This document shows, one piece after another, positions 9,247 through 18,063 of a DNA stretch of 64,000 bases. A program made the translations under genes and the position numbers. A model generated the notes under the pieces. It saw only the letters and a list, made by a program, of their open reading frames with translations. It searched no databases and was not told where the DNA came from. Numbering within the stretch: position 1 is the first letter of the stretch; each line of letters opens with the position of its first letter. Source of the DNA: Sphingobacteriaceae bacterium (lineage in GTDB: Bacteria > Bacteroidota > Bacteroidia > Sphingobacteriales > Sphingobacteriaceae); assembly GCA_947463785.1 (NCBI GenBank), contig CANHRG010000001.1:186001-250000 (forward strand), in the 5' to 3' direction.

Positions 9247-10500
9247 ATGAAATCCAGCTTGTTCATTAGTGACATCAAACAGTTAGTCGGACTTCATTCC
9301 GGCGATGTGACCGTACTTCGGGGTGCCGAGATGAGCAACCTGCCCAGTTTAAAAGACGCCTGGTTACTCATTGAAGACGGAAAAATAGTGTCTTTTGGTT
9401 CGATGGATAATCTACCAACACTTTCGGACACTACAGAACAAATTTCTGCAGCCCATGGTTTTGTGTTGCCAGCTTGGTGCGATTCGCACACCCACCTTGT
9501 TTTTGCGGCAAGTAGAGAAGAAGAGTTTGTGCTGAAAATCAAGGGTAAAAGTTACGAAGAGATTGCTGCTGCCGGTGGTGGGATTTTGAACTCTGCTCGA
9601 AAATTACAAACAACAAGGGAAGAAGACCTGTATCAGCTAGCTCAGCTTCGCCTGAAAAAGCTAATTTCTTTGGGTACTGGAGCTATTGAGATCAAAAGCG
9701 GTTACGGGCTTAATGTAGACGCCGAACTAAAAATGCTTCGCGTTATTAAACGACTAAAAGAATATTTTCCTATTCCAATAAAAGCCACCTTTTTGGGTGC
9801 ACATGCCTATCCAGAAGCGTTTAAAAACAATCGAGAGGGCTATTTGGATGAGATTATTACTAAAATGCTGCCGCAGATTGCCGCAGAAGGGCTTGCCGAT
9901 TATATGGATGTGTTTTGCGAACAGGGCTTCTTTTCTTTAGCAGATACCGAGCGACTGTTGCATGCGGCTGCCCAATACGGTTTAAAAGCAAAAATTCACG
10001 CCAACCAACTTTCTGCTAGCGGAGCTGTAGAATTAGCTGTAAAGCATAAGGCTGTTTCTGCCGATCATTTGGAGGTGATGAACGAATCGGCCTTTGCCGC
10101 CCTGAAAAGCGGGAATACCATGGCCACCCTATTGCCCAACTGTTCTTTGTTCCTAAATATTCCTTTCGCAAATGCGAGAGAACTGATCAACCAAAACATT
10201 CCGGTGGCATTGGCTTCTGATTTCAATCCAGGTTCATCCCCATCAGGAAATATGAATTTGGTGATGGCATTGGCGTGCATGCGTCAAAAATTATTACCCG
10301 AAGAAGCCATCAATGCAGCTACCTTAAATGGTGCTGCTGCCCTAGAGCTTTCGAATGCGTATGGTAGCATTAGTACCGGAAAAGTTGCCAACCTGATCAT
10401 CACTAAACCCATTCCATCTTTGGCTTATTTGCCGTATGCTTTTGGAGAAAATTTGATCGAACGCGTTATCATTCAGGGAAAAATCTACACCAATGACTAA
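9247..10500 (+). CDS. hutI: Imidazolonepropionase
   Basis: 417 residues from the ATG at 9247. An in-frame start at 9211 exists but would lie inside xth and add 12 residues foreign to the family. Catalyses ring opening of 4-imidazolone-5-propionate to N-formimidoyl-L-glutamate, step three of histidine degradation. Amidohydrolase metal and substrate motifs are present: DSHTHLVFAASREEEF, FLGAHAYP, KIHANQLS, SADHLE and ASDFNPGSSPSGNM. It starts 5 bases after xth and overlaps hutG by 8 bases, so hutI and hutG are clearly co-translated. Confidence 0.96.
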   Translation: MKSSLFISDIKQLVGLHSGDVTVLRGAEMSNLPSLKDAWLLIEDGKIVSFGSMDNLPTLSDTTEQISAAHGFVLPAWCDSHTHLVFAASREEEFVLKIKGKSYEEIAAAGGGILNSARKLQTTREEDLYQLAQLRLKKLISLGTGAIEIKSGYGLNVDAELKMLRVIKRLKEYFPIPIKATFLGAHAYPEAFKNNREGYLDEIITKMLPQIAAEGLADYMDVFCEQGFFSLADTERLLHAAAQYGLKAKIHANQLSASGAVELAVKHKAVSADHLEVMNESAFAALKSGNTMATLLPNCSLFLNIPFANARELINQNIPVALASDFNPGSSPSGNMNLVMALACMRQKLLPEEAINAATLNGAAALELSNAYGSISTGKVANLIITKPIPSLAYLPYAFGENLIERVIIQGKIYTND

Positions 10501-11467
10501 ACTGATAGCCTATACGCAAGCCGATTTACTTGAGCTGACCAACATTCGAGATGGAGAAGTCAAATTGGGTCAGCAATTGACCACCCTTGACCAAATCGAC
10601 CAATTATCGGCCCATCCGGCGTCATTTGTGTTATTGGGTTTACCCGAAGATGTGGGTATCCTTGCCAATTACGGAAAAAAAGGAGCTTCGCAAACCTGGA
10701 AGTCGGCTTTGAAAGCTTTTTGTAACGTTCAAAGTACCGATAGGTTGTCGGGAGAAAACATACTTGTTCTCGGCCATTTAGATTTTAGTGAGGAAATGGC
10801 TGCTGCCGAAAATGCAAATATTCAAGATTTGCGCAGGCTCGTCGAATCGATAGATAAGGCTGTTTACGAGCTACTCGGTCAAATTTTTGCTGCAGACAAG
10901 GTGCCCATTCTGGTTGGCGGAGGGCACAACAATGCTTATCCAATTTTAAAAGCACTTTCTAATTTTCATCAAAAAGGAGTAAATACTGTGAATCTGGATG
11001 CCCACGCCGATTTCAGGATACTGGAAGGCCGACACAGTGGGAATGGGTTTTCGTATGCTTTCGCACAGTCACATTTGGATAAATATGCCGTTTGCGGATT
11101 GCACGAAAGCTACAACTCTCAATACTTGGTTGAACAATTGAAAGCGCATCCCGATAGGATATTTTATACCTTTTTTGAAGATTTTTTAAGCCAAAAAACC
11201 ACATTTGAGAGCGCCTTTAAGCAGGCACTGGATTTTACAAAAGGGGTTTGTGGCTTGGAAATTGATTTGGATGCCATTGCCGGTGTTCCGGCCAGTGCGG
11301 CAACGCCAAGTGGATTTAGCCCCGAACAAATTCGAAGGGCTATTTATGAAACTCACTCCACAAAGATGGCGTATTTACACCTCTGTGAAGCCATTGCCGA
11401 AGAAAATTCTCCAACGGCTAAACTAATCGCCTATTTGATTAGTGATTTTGTGAAAGTGCAGGCTTAG
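10493..11467 (+). CDS. hutG: Formimidoylglutamase (arginase/ureohydrolase family)
   Basis: 324 residues. Hydrolyses N-formimidoyl-L-glutamate to glutamate and formamide, the last step of the four-enzyme Hut route. Mn-binding arginase-family motifs are visible: VGGGHNNAYP, NLDAHADFR and LEIDLDAIAGVPASAATPSG. The gene begins inside the end of hutI (8-base overlap). Its TAG stop shares a TTAG tetranucleotide with the stop of the convergent cyclo-ligase gene. No formimidoylglutamate deiminase or FTCD gene is in the window, consistent with the direct route to glutamate. Confidence 0.93.
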   Translation: MTKLIAYTQADLLELTNIRDGEVKLGQQLTTLDQIDQLSAHPASFVLLGLPEDVGILANYGKKGASQTWKSALKAFCNVQSTDRLSGENILVLGHLDFSEEMAAAENANIQDLRRLVESIDKAVYELLGQIFAADKVPILVGGGHNNAYPILKALSNFHQKGVNTVNLDAHADFRILEGRHSGNGFSYAFAQSHLDKYAVCGLHESYNSQYLVEQLKAHPDRIFYTFFEDFLSQKTTFESAFKQALDFTKGVCGLEIDLDAIAGVPASAATPSGFSPEQIRRAIYETHSTKMAYLHLCEAIAEENSPTAKLIAYLISDFVKVQA

Positions 11468-12033
11468 AAATACCAGATGCGATTTGGTGTGATACAAGCG
11501 TCAAGCGGAATATCGAAATCGGAGATATCATCAATCTGGGCAACAGGCTCAAAAAGCGATAAACCAATTTTTTGAATTTTAGGATTGCATTTAGCCAAGA
11601 AACGGTCGTAAAACCCCTTTCCGTATCCAACCCGATGACCGCGTTCATCAAAACCAAGAAGCGGAACCAATACCATATCCAACTCCGCAGCTCTAATTTT
11701 TGTCCCGTTTTGCGGCTCGGTGATTCCCCATTTATTCTCAGCCAATTGCGTTTGTTCGTTCCATATAAAATGGCTTAGGGTGTGCTCTTCAAAATTGCTT
11801 TTCGAAAGAACGACTTCAATTTGTGGATGATTTTCTTTGAGCCAAGCTGCAATTGCATAGGTATTGACTTCTTTCTTTGCTAAAATTGGCAGAAAAATAT
11901 GCAAATACTGAACCCCGCTCAGATTTAGTTCGCGGAAATGATTTAAAATTTCATGGTCCAATTCCTGAATTTGCTCGGTAGCTAAACCCTGGCGCTGACT
12001 AAGAAATAAGTTACGGATCTCGGCTTTTTTCAT
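11464..12033 (-). CDS. fau: 5-formyltetrahydrofolate cyclo-ligase
   Basis: 189 residues, typical length. Converts 5-formyl-THF to 5,10-methenyl-THF using ATP, salvaging folate in the cytoplasm. The family signature is clear: KAEIRNLFLSQRQGL at the start, then LVPLLGFDERGHRVGYGKGFYDRFL, which holds the nucleotide-binding basic and glycine residues. It follows efp on the minus strand behind a likely terminator hairpin, and its 3' end overlaps that of hutG by 4 bases. Confidence 0.94.
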   Translation of the reverse strand: MKKAEIRNLFLSQRQGLATEQIQELDHEILNHFRELNLSGVQYLHIFLPILAKKEVNTYAIAAWLKENHPQIEVVLSKSNFEEHTLSHFIWNEQTQLAENKWGITEPQNGTKIRAAELDMVLVPLLGFDERGHRVGYGKGFYDRFLAKCNPKIQKIGLSLFEPVAQIDDISDFDIPLDACITPNRIWYF

Positions 12034-12055
12034 GCTTATTTTCCTAAAAATAAAG

Positions 12056-12085
12056 AAACGGTCTCAGATTTCTCCAAGACCGTTT
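12056..12085 (-). terminator. Likely intrinsic terminator of efp
   Basis: Perfect 9-bp stem (AAACGGTCT / AGACCGTTT) with a 12-nt loop. On the minus strand it is followed by CTTTATTTTT. It lies 38 bases after the efp stop and 23 bases before the cyclo-ligase ATG, so it would separate the two. Confidence 0.65.
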
Positions 12086-12122
12086 ACATAATCAACCTAA
12101 ACCTAAAACTTAATCAAAAAAT

Positions 12123-12683
12123 CTATTTAACACGCTCGATATAATCGCCGGTACGGGTATCTACTTTTACTTTATCTCCCTGATTGATGAACAAAGGAAC
12201 ACGAATCTCCACTCCGGTTTCTACCGTTGCATTCTTCATTGCGTTGGTAGACGTATCACCTTTAACCGCAGGCTCTGTATACGTAATTTCCAATTCAACA
12301 CTGGCAGGCGCCTGAGCCATAATGGGTTCTTCGCTTTCAAACGCCACAATTACGTTCATGCCTTCTTTTATAAATCGAGCCGCATCTCCGAATAAAAATT
12401 TCGGAATGTTGTGCTGCTCAAACGTAGTGTTATCCATCACCACAAAGGTATCTCCTTCTGGATACAGGTATTGATAGTCGCTGGTTTCTACACGACAAAT
12501 TTCTACCTCTTCGTCTGTTCTAAAACGGTATTCAACCAGTTTTCCGGTTTTTACATTGCGCATACGGGCTTGATAAAAAGCACGTAAGTTTCCCGGTGTA
12601 CGGTGAATAAATTCTTCTACGGTTACCAATTCTCCGTTAAAACGCAGAATATTACCGTTTTTAATTTCTGATGCTTTTGCCAT
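12123..12683 (-). CDS. efp: Translation elongation factor P, Asn at the usual modification site
   Basis: 186 residues from the ATG at 12683 (MAKASEIKNGNILRF). The reading frame is open 22 codons further up but that part lacks the family pattern. EF-P rescues ribosomes stalled at polyproline stretches. Three domains fit: KOW-like 1-65, an OB domain with YLYPEGDTFVVMDN, and a C-terminal OB domain (GDTSTNAMKNATVETGVEIRVPLF). The loop that in E. coli carries the beta-lysylated K34 (PGKGQA) reads TPGNLRAF here, so N32 replaces the lysine and R34 lies two residues on. This variant must work unmodified or with a different modification. A TAnnTTTG box lies 43 nt upstream. Confidence 0.95.
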   Translation of the reverse strand: MAKASEIKNGNILRFNGELVTVEEFIHRTPGNLRAFYQARMRNVKTGKLVEYRFRTDEEVEICRVETSDYQYLYPEGDTFVVMDNTTFEQHNIPKFLFGDAARFIKEGMNVIVAFESEEPIMAQAPASVELEITYTEPAVKGDTSTNAMKNATVETGVEIRVPLFINQGDKVKVDTRTGDYIERVK

Positions 12684-12688
12684 ACTAA

Positions 12689-12721
12689 GCTTTTTGGGGA
12701 GCAAAATTGCTCGCTTTTTGG
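12689..12721 (-). repeat. Hairpin flanked by 9-nt direct repeats in the efp 5' leader
   Basis: In the minus-strand leader, GAGCAA-TT-TTGCTC (12699-12712) forms a 6-bp stem-loop. CCAAAAAGC occurs once on each side (12713-12721 and 12689-12697). It sits between the predicted promoter and the efp ATG and could affect translation; it may also be chance. Confidence 0.35.
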
Positions 12722-12726
12722 TGGCG

Positions 12727-12734
12727 CAAAGGTA
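12727..12734 (-). promoter_or_regulatory. Promoter -7 box for efp
   Basis: TACCTTTG on the minus strand matches TAnnTTTG exactly, 43 nt before the efp ATG, leaving a leader that contains a small hairpin. Confidence 0.45.
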
Positions 12735-12775
12735 GGCACTATTTAGCAAAAAGCCAATAGTTGTAGGCAGTAGGG

Positions 12776-13402
12776 TTACCGCGATCTTTTATAATCTGAG
12801 AGCTGGATACGGTGATTACAAAACTGATATTCATGTTCCTGGTTAGATCCAATAATCAAGAGTTTATTTTTGGTATAACTAGAGATTAATTCTTGATACC
12901 AGTCTTGCCCTTGTTGATCCAGATTTGCTGTGGGCTCGTCTAAAAGTAGGATGGGTGTATCTGAAAGTACCGCTAAAGCAAGTTTGGTTCGCTGTTTCAT
13001 GCCCGAAGAAAAGTTTCGGATTAGCTTGTTTTCGTTGGAATTGAAGCCTAAAATTTCAATTAGTTTAGCTGGGCTAATACCCGGCAACATGTTTTTGAAT
13101 TTGGCGTGAAAAGCAATCGTTTCACTCAATGTAAACTCTTCAATCAATTCTAAGTAAGGGGCCGATAGCGATAGTTGCTGATAAATAGCATCAATTTCTA
13201 AAGATTGACCATCTTTTTGGTACTGAACAGTACCGCTTGTGGCACTCAAATTACCGGCAATAATTTGTAGAAGTGTAGATTTTCCGCTGCCATTTGGGCC
13301 TAAAATGGCATAGCTTTGTCCGGTTTCGAAGGTGTAGTTTATCGATTCAAAAATCCAATCCTGATTGAAGCGTCGGCTAATATTGTCAAGAATGATTTTC
13401 AT
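12776..13402 (-). CDS. ABC transporter ATP-binding protein (stand-alone)
   Basis: 208 residues, a single nucleotide-binding domain. The Walker A motif is GPNGSGKST (K41), followed by the Q-loop region, the signature NFSSGMKQR, the Walker B ILLLDEPTANLD and a shortened H-loop end (IIGSNQEHEYQFC). There are no membrane segments, and no permease gene adjoins it. It starts 7 bases after lpxA on the same strand and so belongs to the lipid A transcript. Placement hints at envelope lipid or polysaccharide handling, but the transported substrate is unknown. Confidence 0.88.
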   Translation of the reverse strand: MKIILDNISRRFNQDWIFESINYTFETGQSYAILGPNGSGKSTLLQIIAGNLSATSGTVQYQKDGQSLEIDAIYQQLSLSAPYLELIEEFTLSETIAFHAKFKNMLPGISPAKLIEILGFNSNENKLIRNFSSGMKQRTKLALAVLSDTPILLLDEPTANLDQQGQDWYQELISSYTKNKLLIIGSNQEHEYQFCNHRIQLSDYKRSR

Positions 13403-13409
13403 AAACCGA

Positions 13410-14192
13410 TTATCCGTTGCCGAAGCCCTTCATGATACCGCGGTTAGAGTTTCGGATGAAATTCACGATTTCATCACGTTCTTCGGTTGGTTTAAATCCA
13501 GCTTCCACCATGTCTAGTGCTTTGGTTGTATTGCTGTTTTTTAGGAATAAAACCCGGTAAATATCCTGAATCTCATTGATCTTATCAGAACTGAAACCTC
13601 TCCGGCGCAAGCCTACAGAATTGATACCCACATAAGAAAGTGGCTCACGACCAGCTTTTGTGTACGGAGGAACATCTTTACGCACTAAGGATCCTCCCGA
13701 TATCATAACATGTGCCCCAATACATACAAACTGGTGTACGGCAGTCATACCGCCAATAATTGCATAATCTTCAACCGTAATGTGGCCGGCCAATTGAACA
13801 CCATTAGCCAGGATACAATTGTTCCCCACGATACAGTCGTGAGCAACGTGTGTATAAGCCATGAGTAATACATTGTTTCCAATGCGTGTTTCTTTTCGAT
13901 CAAGTGTACCTCTATTTACAGTTACACATTCGCGAATGGTGGTATTGTCGCCAATTACAGCCAGGGTTTCTTCACCTCCGAATTTTAAATCTTGAGGAAC
14001 AGCCGAAATAACTGCTCCCGGAAAAATCCGGCAATTTTTACCAATGCGGGCCCCGTTCATAATGGTTACATTGGATCCAATCCAGGTTCCTTCACCAATC
14101 ACCACATCTTTGTGAATGGTAACAAAGGGTTCGATTACAACATTGTCTGCAATTTTGGCTTGTGGATGGATATAGGCTAAAGGTTGAATCAT
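13410..14192 (-). CDS. lpxA: Acyl-ACP--UDP-N-acetylglucosamine O-acyltransferase
   Basis: 260 residues, standard. Adds the first 3-hydroxyacyl chain to UDP-GlcNAc in lipid A synthesis. It is a left-handed beta helix of hexapeptide repeats (IHPQAKIADNVVIEPFVTI and onward) with the catalytic-His region AYTHVAHDC and the C-terminal helical domain. It follows lpxC/fabZ by 4 bases. Confidence 0.97.
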   Translation of the reverse strand: MIQPLAYIHPQAKIADNVVIEPFVTIHKDVVIGEGTWIGSNVTIMNGARIGKNCRIFPGAVISAVPQDLKFGGEETLAVIGDNTTIRECVTVNRGTLDRKETRIGNNVLLMAYTHVAHDCIVGNNCILANGVQLAGHITVEDYAIIGGMTAVHQFVCIGAHVMISGGSLVRKDVPPYTKAGREPLSYVGINSVGLRRRGFSSDKINEIQDIYRVLFLKNSNTTKALDMVEAGFKPTEERDEIVNFIRNSNRGIMKGFGNG

Positions 14193-14196
14193 CGGT

Positions 14197-15591
14197 CTAA
14201 TGTATTTTGGCTATTTGGGCCATCAATTCGGCTTCTACTACTACTTTGTCTCCAACAGTTCCGGTACCCTTCATCTGAGCAATTCCTCTGCGGATAGGCG
14301 TGATTAAGTCGCAGCGAAAAATAACAGTATCTCCTGGTAATACTTTCTCCTTAAAGCGAGCATTCTCTATTTTTAGGAAATAAGTCAGGTAGTTTTCAGG
14401 ATCATCCACGGTGTTCAGTACCAGAATTCCACCGGTTTGGGCCATTGCTTCAATTTGAAGTACTCCAGGCATAACCGGTGCACCTGGAAAGTGCCCTTCA
14501 AAAAAGGGTTCGTTCATGGTTACATTTTTTACTCCCACCACATGGTTTTTAGATAGCTCGATGATTTTATCAATCAATAAAAACGGTGGTCGATGTGGTA
14601 AAATCTTCATGATTTGTACCGTGTCGTAAACCGGGGTATCGTTCAAATTGTATTTTGGTGTAGCTTTTTTGCTTCTTTCTTTCTTGATTTGAGCCTTAAT
14701 TTTTTTGGCGAAAGCCACATTGGCAGCATGACCGGGTCTGGCCGCCATGATATGTCCCTTAAGTGGGACTCCCACTAAGGCTAAATCGCCAATCATGTCA
14801 AGCAATTTATGACGAGCCGGTTCGTTTTGATGGCGAAGTTGGATGTTGTTCAAAATACCTTCTCGGGCTACATCAATATCTTCTTTGTTGAACAATTTCG
14901 CCAAGTGATTAAGTTCTTCTTTGCTCACCTCTTTATCAACCACCACGATGGCGTTATTTAAATCGCCACCTTTAATCAGGTTGTGCTCAAGCAACATTTC
15001 CAATTCGTGCAAGAAGCAGAAGGTTCGGCAGGAAGCAATTTCTTTTTTAAATTCTGAAAGCGTAGTGATTGCCGCATGCTGACTTCCTAGAATCGGAGAA
15101 TTGTAATCGATCATGCAGGTAAAGCGATAATCGTCTAATGGCATAGCCACCATTTCTACTTTACGATCAGGCTCTGAGTAATGAATATTGGCCGGGATGC
15201 TGTAATATTCTCTGTCTGCATCTTGATCAAGGCCTCCAACCTTTTCAATTGCTTCTAGAAATTCAATGGAACTGCCATCCATAATTGGAATTTCAGGACC
15301 ATCTAATTCCATCATCACATTATCAATTTCACAGCCTACCAATGCAGCCAAAACGTGTTCAACCGTACTTACACTCGCTCCGTTTTGGGTAATGGTGGTA
15401 CCCCTTGAGGTATCGGTTACGTTGTCAACATCTGCATCAATAACGGGACTACCCGGTAAATCAACACGCGAAAACTTATAACCATGGTTTTCCGGAGCTG
15501 GTTTAAAAGTAATATTTACCGATTCTCCGGTATGTAAGCCTACTCCTGATAGGGTAAAGGCTGATTTAATCGTTCTTTGTTTACTATTCAT
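14197..15591 (-). CDS. lpxC/fabZ: Bifunctional UDP-3-O-acyl-N-acetylglucosamine deacetylase / 3-hydroxyacyl-ACP dehydratase
   Basis: 464 residues, a natural fusion typical of Bacteroidota. Residues 1 to about 310 are LpxC: zinc ligands H79 (VEHVLAAL), H261 and D265 (HKLLDMIGD), plus H280. A Lys-rich linker (about 300-318) leads to FabZ with LPHRPPFLLIDKI and the active-site EGHFPGAPVMPG (H367) and E381. It couples the committed deacetylation of lipid A precursors to fatty-acid elongation, which share the 3-hydroxyacyl-ACP pool. It lies between lpxD and lpxA with short gaps. Confidence 0.98.
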   Translation of the reverse strand: MNSKQRTIKSAFTLSGVGLHTGESVNITFKPAPENHGYKFSRVDLPGSPVIDADVDNVTDTSRGTTITQNGASVSTVEHVLAALVGCEIDNVMMELDGPEIPIMDGSSIEFLEAIEKVGGLDQDADREYYSIPANIHYSEPDRKVEMVAMPLDDYRFTCMIDYNSPILGSQHAAITTLSEFKKEIASCRTFCFLHELEMLLEHNLIKGGDLNNAIVVVDKEVSKEELNHLAKLFNKEDIDVAREGILNNIQLRHQNEPARHKLLDMIGDLALVGVPLKGHIMAARPGHAANVAFAKKIKAQIKKERSKKATPKYNLNDTPVYDTVQIMKILPHRPPFLLIDKIIELSKNHVVGVKNVTMNEPFFEGHFPGAPVMPGVLQIEAMAQTGGILVLNTVDDPENYLTYFLKIENARFKEKVLPGDTVIFRCDLITPIRRGIAQMKGTGTVGDKVVVEAELMAQIAKIH

Positions 15592-15612
15592 TACAAGGCT
15601 ATACTGAGGAGA

Positions 15613-16665
15613 TTACGATTTATCGTCATCTCTTTTTTCAAACATTTTTACAAGTTTTTCCAATTCCTCCACCCGCTTTTCCAATTCGGGAAGTCGTTGA
15701 AAAACCACCTGCGAACGCTGATGGTTTGTAAACGTATTTACCGGCACCCCGCTCCATTTTTTACCTTCCTCGGTAATGCTTCTGTTTACTCCTGCTTTTG
15801 CGGCAACTTGTGTACCTTTTGCAATACTGATATGCCCAACCACACCAACCTGGCCTCCTAAAACAACATTTTCTCCCACTTTAGAACTACCCGATATTCC
15901 AGTTTGAGAAGCAATTACCGTATTTTCACCCACCTCCACATTGTGTGCAACCTGAATTAGATTATCTAGTTTCACACCTTTTTTAATAATCGTTGAACCC
16001 AGGGTCGCTCGGTCTATGGAAGTATTTGAGCCGATTTCTACATCGTCTTCAATAATTACATTTCCAATTTGACTTACCTTTTGGTAAGATCCATCTGCCT
16101 GTGGGGCGAACCCAAATCCATCACTTCCAATAACCGTACCGGAGTGAATAACCACCCGATTTCCGATTATACATTCAAAATACACTTTTACTCCGGCAAA
16201 TAGGGTGCAATCGGCACCAATTTGTGCATCATCACCCACATAACTTAGTGGATATATTTTGCTGTTATCTCCAATTTTAGCATTCGCACCAATGTATGCA
16301 AACGCACCAATGTATACATTATTACCTACTTGAGCGCTTGGATGAATAAAACAAGGTTCTTCTATTCCTTTTTTATCCAATTTGAGCGTATTGTATTTTT
16401 CCAATAGTACAGAAAAAGCACTGTAGGCATCTTTTACCCGGATGAGTGTTGCTTTAACCGGTTCGCTAAGCACCAAATCTTCATTCACAATAATGATGGA
16501 TGCATTAGAGCTGTACATGTGAGGCTCGTAACGAGGATTGGCCAAAAAAGATAAGGAACCAGATTGGGCTTCTTCAATTTTTGCCAATTGATTTACTGTC
16601 ACATTGGGGTTGCCCTCAACGGTGCCATTTAGTAGTTGCCCTATCTGTTGAGCAGTAAATTGCAT
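15613..16665 (-). CDS. lpxD: UDP-3-O-(3-hydroxyacyl)glucosamine N-acyltransferase
   Basis: 350 residues. Adds the N-linked acyl chain in lipid A synthesis after LpxC. The N-terminal uridine-binding domain (MQFTAQQIGQLLNGTVEGN) is followed by long hexapeptide repeats (FIHPSAQVGNNVYIGAFAYI), the catalytic-His segment VAHNVEVGEN and a coiled C-terminal helix (LPELEKRVEELEKLV). An exact TAnnTTTG box 22 nt upstream of the ATG makes it the likely first gene of the lpxD-lpxC/fabZ-lpxA-ABC transcript. Confidence 0.97.
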   Translation of the reverse strand: MQFTAQQIGQLLNGTVEGNPNVTVNQLAKIEEAQSGSLSFLANPRYEPHMYSSNASIIIVNEDLVLSEPVKATLIRVKDAYSAFSVLLEKYNTLKLDKKGIEEPCFIHPSAQVGNNVYIGAFAYIGANAKIGDNSKIYPLSYVGDDAQIGADCTLFAGVKVYFECIIGNRVVIHSGTVIGSDGFGFAPQADGSYQKVSQIGNVIIEDDVEIGSNTSIDRATLGSTIIKKGVKLDNLIQVAHNVEVGENTVIASQTGISGSSKVGENVVLGGQVGVVGHISIAKGTQVAAKAGVNRSITEEGKKWSGVPVNTFTNHQRSQVVFQRLPELEKRVEELEKLVKMFEKRDDDKS

Positions 16666-16687
16666 CTATTGAATTTGTATTAAATGG

Positions 16688-16695
16688 CAAATTTA
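16688..16695 (-). promoter_or_regulatory. Promoter -7 box for lpxD
   Basis: TAAATTTG on the minus strand matches TAnnTTTG, 22 nt before the lpxD ATG. Confidence 0.5.
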
Positions 16696-16736
16696 ACCTT
16701 ATTTAGGGGATAGCCTAACAAAAAATTAATTAAAGC

Positions 16737-17966
16737 TTAATCCTTCAGCTCTTTTAAGTAGCAAAAAATGTATTTTCTTACTGTTTTGGCTAAAGCTTCG
16801 AGGTTTGAATTATCCGATGCCTGAGCAATATCCAGCACGCTTCCATCCTTCATTAAGATCAAAATACTACCATCGCCAGAGCGGTATGCACTATTTTTGA
16901 TGCTATCGGTAAAAACAAAATAAGAAGCATCGTCTTCATCCATATCAAAACGGATCATCGCTTTTTTCACCATATCATCAATTACATGAAGCTCCGGAGC
17001 TTGATTACTAATTTCTACCTGATACAGGTTGCGTTCAATTAGGTGTGTACAAAGTGTAGACAGGATCACATCAGCATCGTTTGCCCAAACCTTAATGGAG
17101 GTAAAAATATCGTGATCATCCAATTTGGAGAACAGCTCCAAATGGATAGGATCTTCCATAAAATCCTCTTTCTTGATGATATTGTTTAAAAAATGGCCAA
17201 AATTAGGCGTTGTAAACAGCCCTTTTCCGTCGAGTGCCAATTCTTTGGCTCGTTCTAGTATTTTAATGAGCATTTGTTCGCCGGCAATTACTGTTTTGTG
17301 TAAATACACCTGCCAGTACATTAACCTGCGGGCAATTAAAAACTTTTCAATGGAATAGATTCCCTTTTCTTCCACCACCAATTGCCCATTCCAAACGTTC
17401 AGCATTTTAATGATTCGGTCTGAGCTAATTACTCCTTCAGATACCCCGGTAAAAAAACTATCCCGATTTAGGTAATCCATTCGGTCGATATCCAATTGCC
17501 CCGAAACAAGCTGTGAAAGGAAAGTTTTTGGATAACGATGGTTGAAAATTGCTAAAGCCATGTCTAAGCGCCCACCAAATTGCTTGTTAAGGCTATCCAT
17601 TAGTAAGGTAGAAATGTATTCGTGCGATACCCCTTCCACCAGGCTGTGTTCTAGTGCATGCGAAAATGGTCCATGGCCTATATCGTGTAACAGGATTGCA
17701 ATTTGGACTGCCTCTTCCTCTGCCGCTGTTATCTCAATTCCCTTGCCCTTGAGTGTTTCAATCGCCAAACCCATCAAATGCATGGCACCCAAAGCGTGGT
17801 GAAAACGAGTATGCAGTGCCCCTGGATACACCATGTGGGTCATCCCCAACTGCTTAATGTAGCGCAAACGCTGCACATAAGGATGTTGTACCAAATCGAA
17901 AATCAATTCGGTAGGGATGGTTATAAATCCATAAACGGGATCGTTGATTATTTTTTTCTTGTTCAA
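16737..17966 (-). CDS. HD-domain phosphohydrolase (dNTPase-like)
   Basis: 409 residues beginning at a TTG codon. No in-frame ATG lies between it and the upstream stop, and the MNKKKIINDPVYGFI beginning fits the family. HD motifs with metal-binding residues are clear: HTRFHHALG, LLHDIGHGPFSHALEH and the later QLDIDRMDYLNRDSFFTG block typical of dGTPase-like HD proteins. It likely hydrolyses nucleoside phosphates, but the true substrate is unknown. It lies upstream of lpxD (71-base gap), an arrangement often kept in Bacteroidota without a known functional reason. Confidence 0.9.
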   Translation of the reverse strand: MNKKKIINDPVYGFITIPTELIFDLVQHPYVQRLRYIKQLGMTHMVYPGALHTRFHHALGAMHLMGLAIETLKGKGIEITAAEEEAVQIAILLHDIGHGPFSHALEHSLVEGVSHEYISTLLMDSLNKQFGGRLDMALAIFNHRYPKTFLSQLVSGQLDIDRMDYLNRDSFFTGVSEGVISSDRIIKMLNVWNGQLVVEEKGIYSIEKFLIARRLMYWQVYLHKTVIAGEQMLIKILERAKELALDGKGLFTTPNFGHFLNNIIKKEDFMEDPIHLELFSKLDDHDIFTSIKVWANDADVILSTLCTHLIERNLYQVEISNQAPELHVIDDMVKKAMIRFDMDEDDASYFVFTDSIKNSAYRSGDGSILILMKDGSVLDIAQASDNSNLEALAKTVRKYIFCYLKELKD

Positions 17967-18063
17967 GAGGAGATTCTTTACCTTACAAAATTGCTAAATT
18001 AAATGATACAAAAAACAGCTAGGGCTGTTGTATCTTAGACTCCTACTAATTCTTTATCTCGAT

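Noticed and set aside
12684-12749. 22-codon N-terminal extension of EF-P
   Set aside because: The frame is open only by chance through the leader and promoter box; MAKASEIKNGNILRF is the normal start.
15577-15861. Plus-strand 94-codon frame over lpxD
   Set aside because: Lies wholly inside lpxD and reads as low-quality sequence opposite its repeats.
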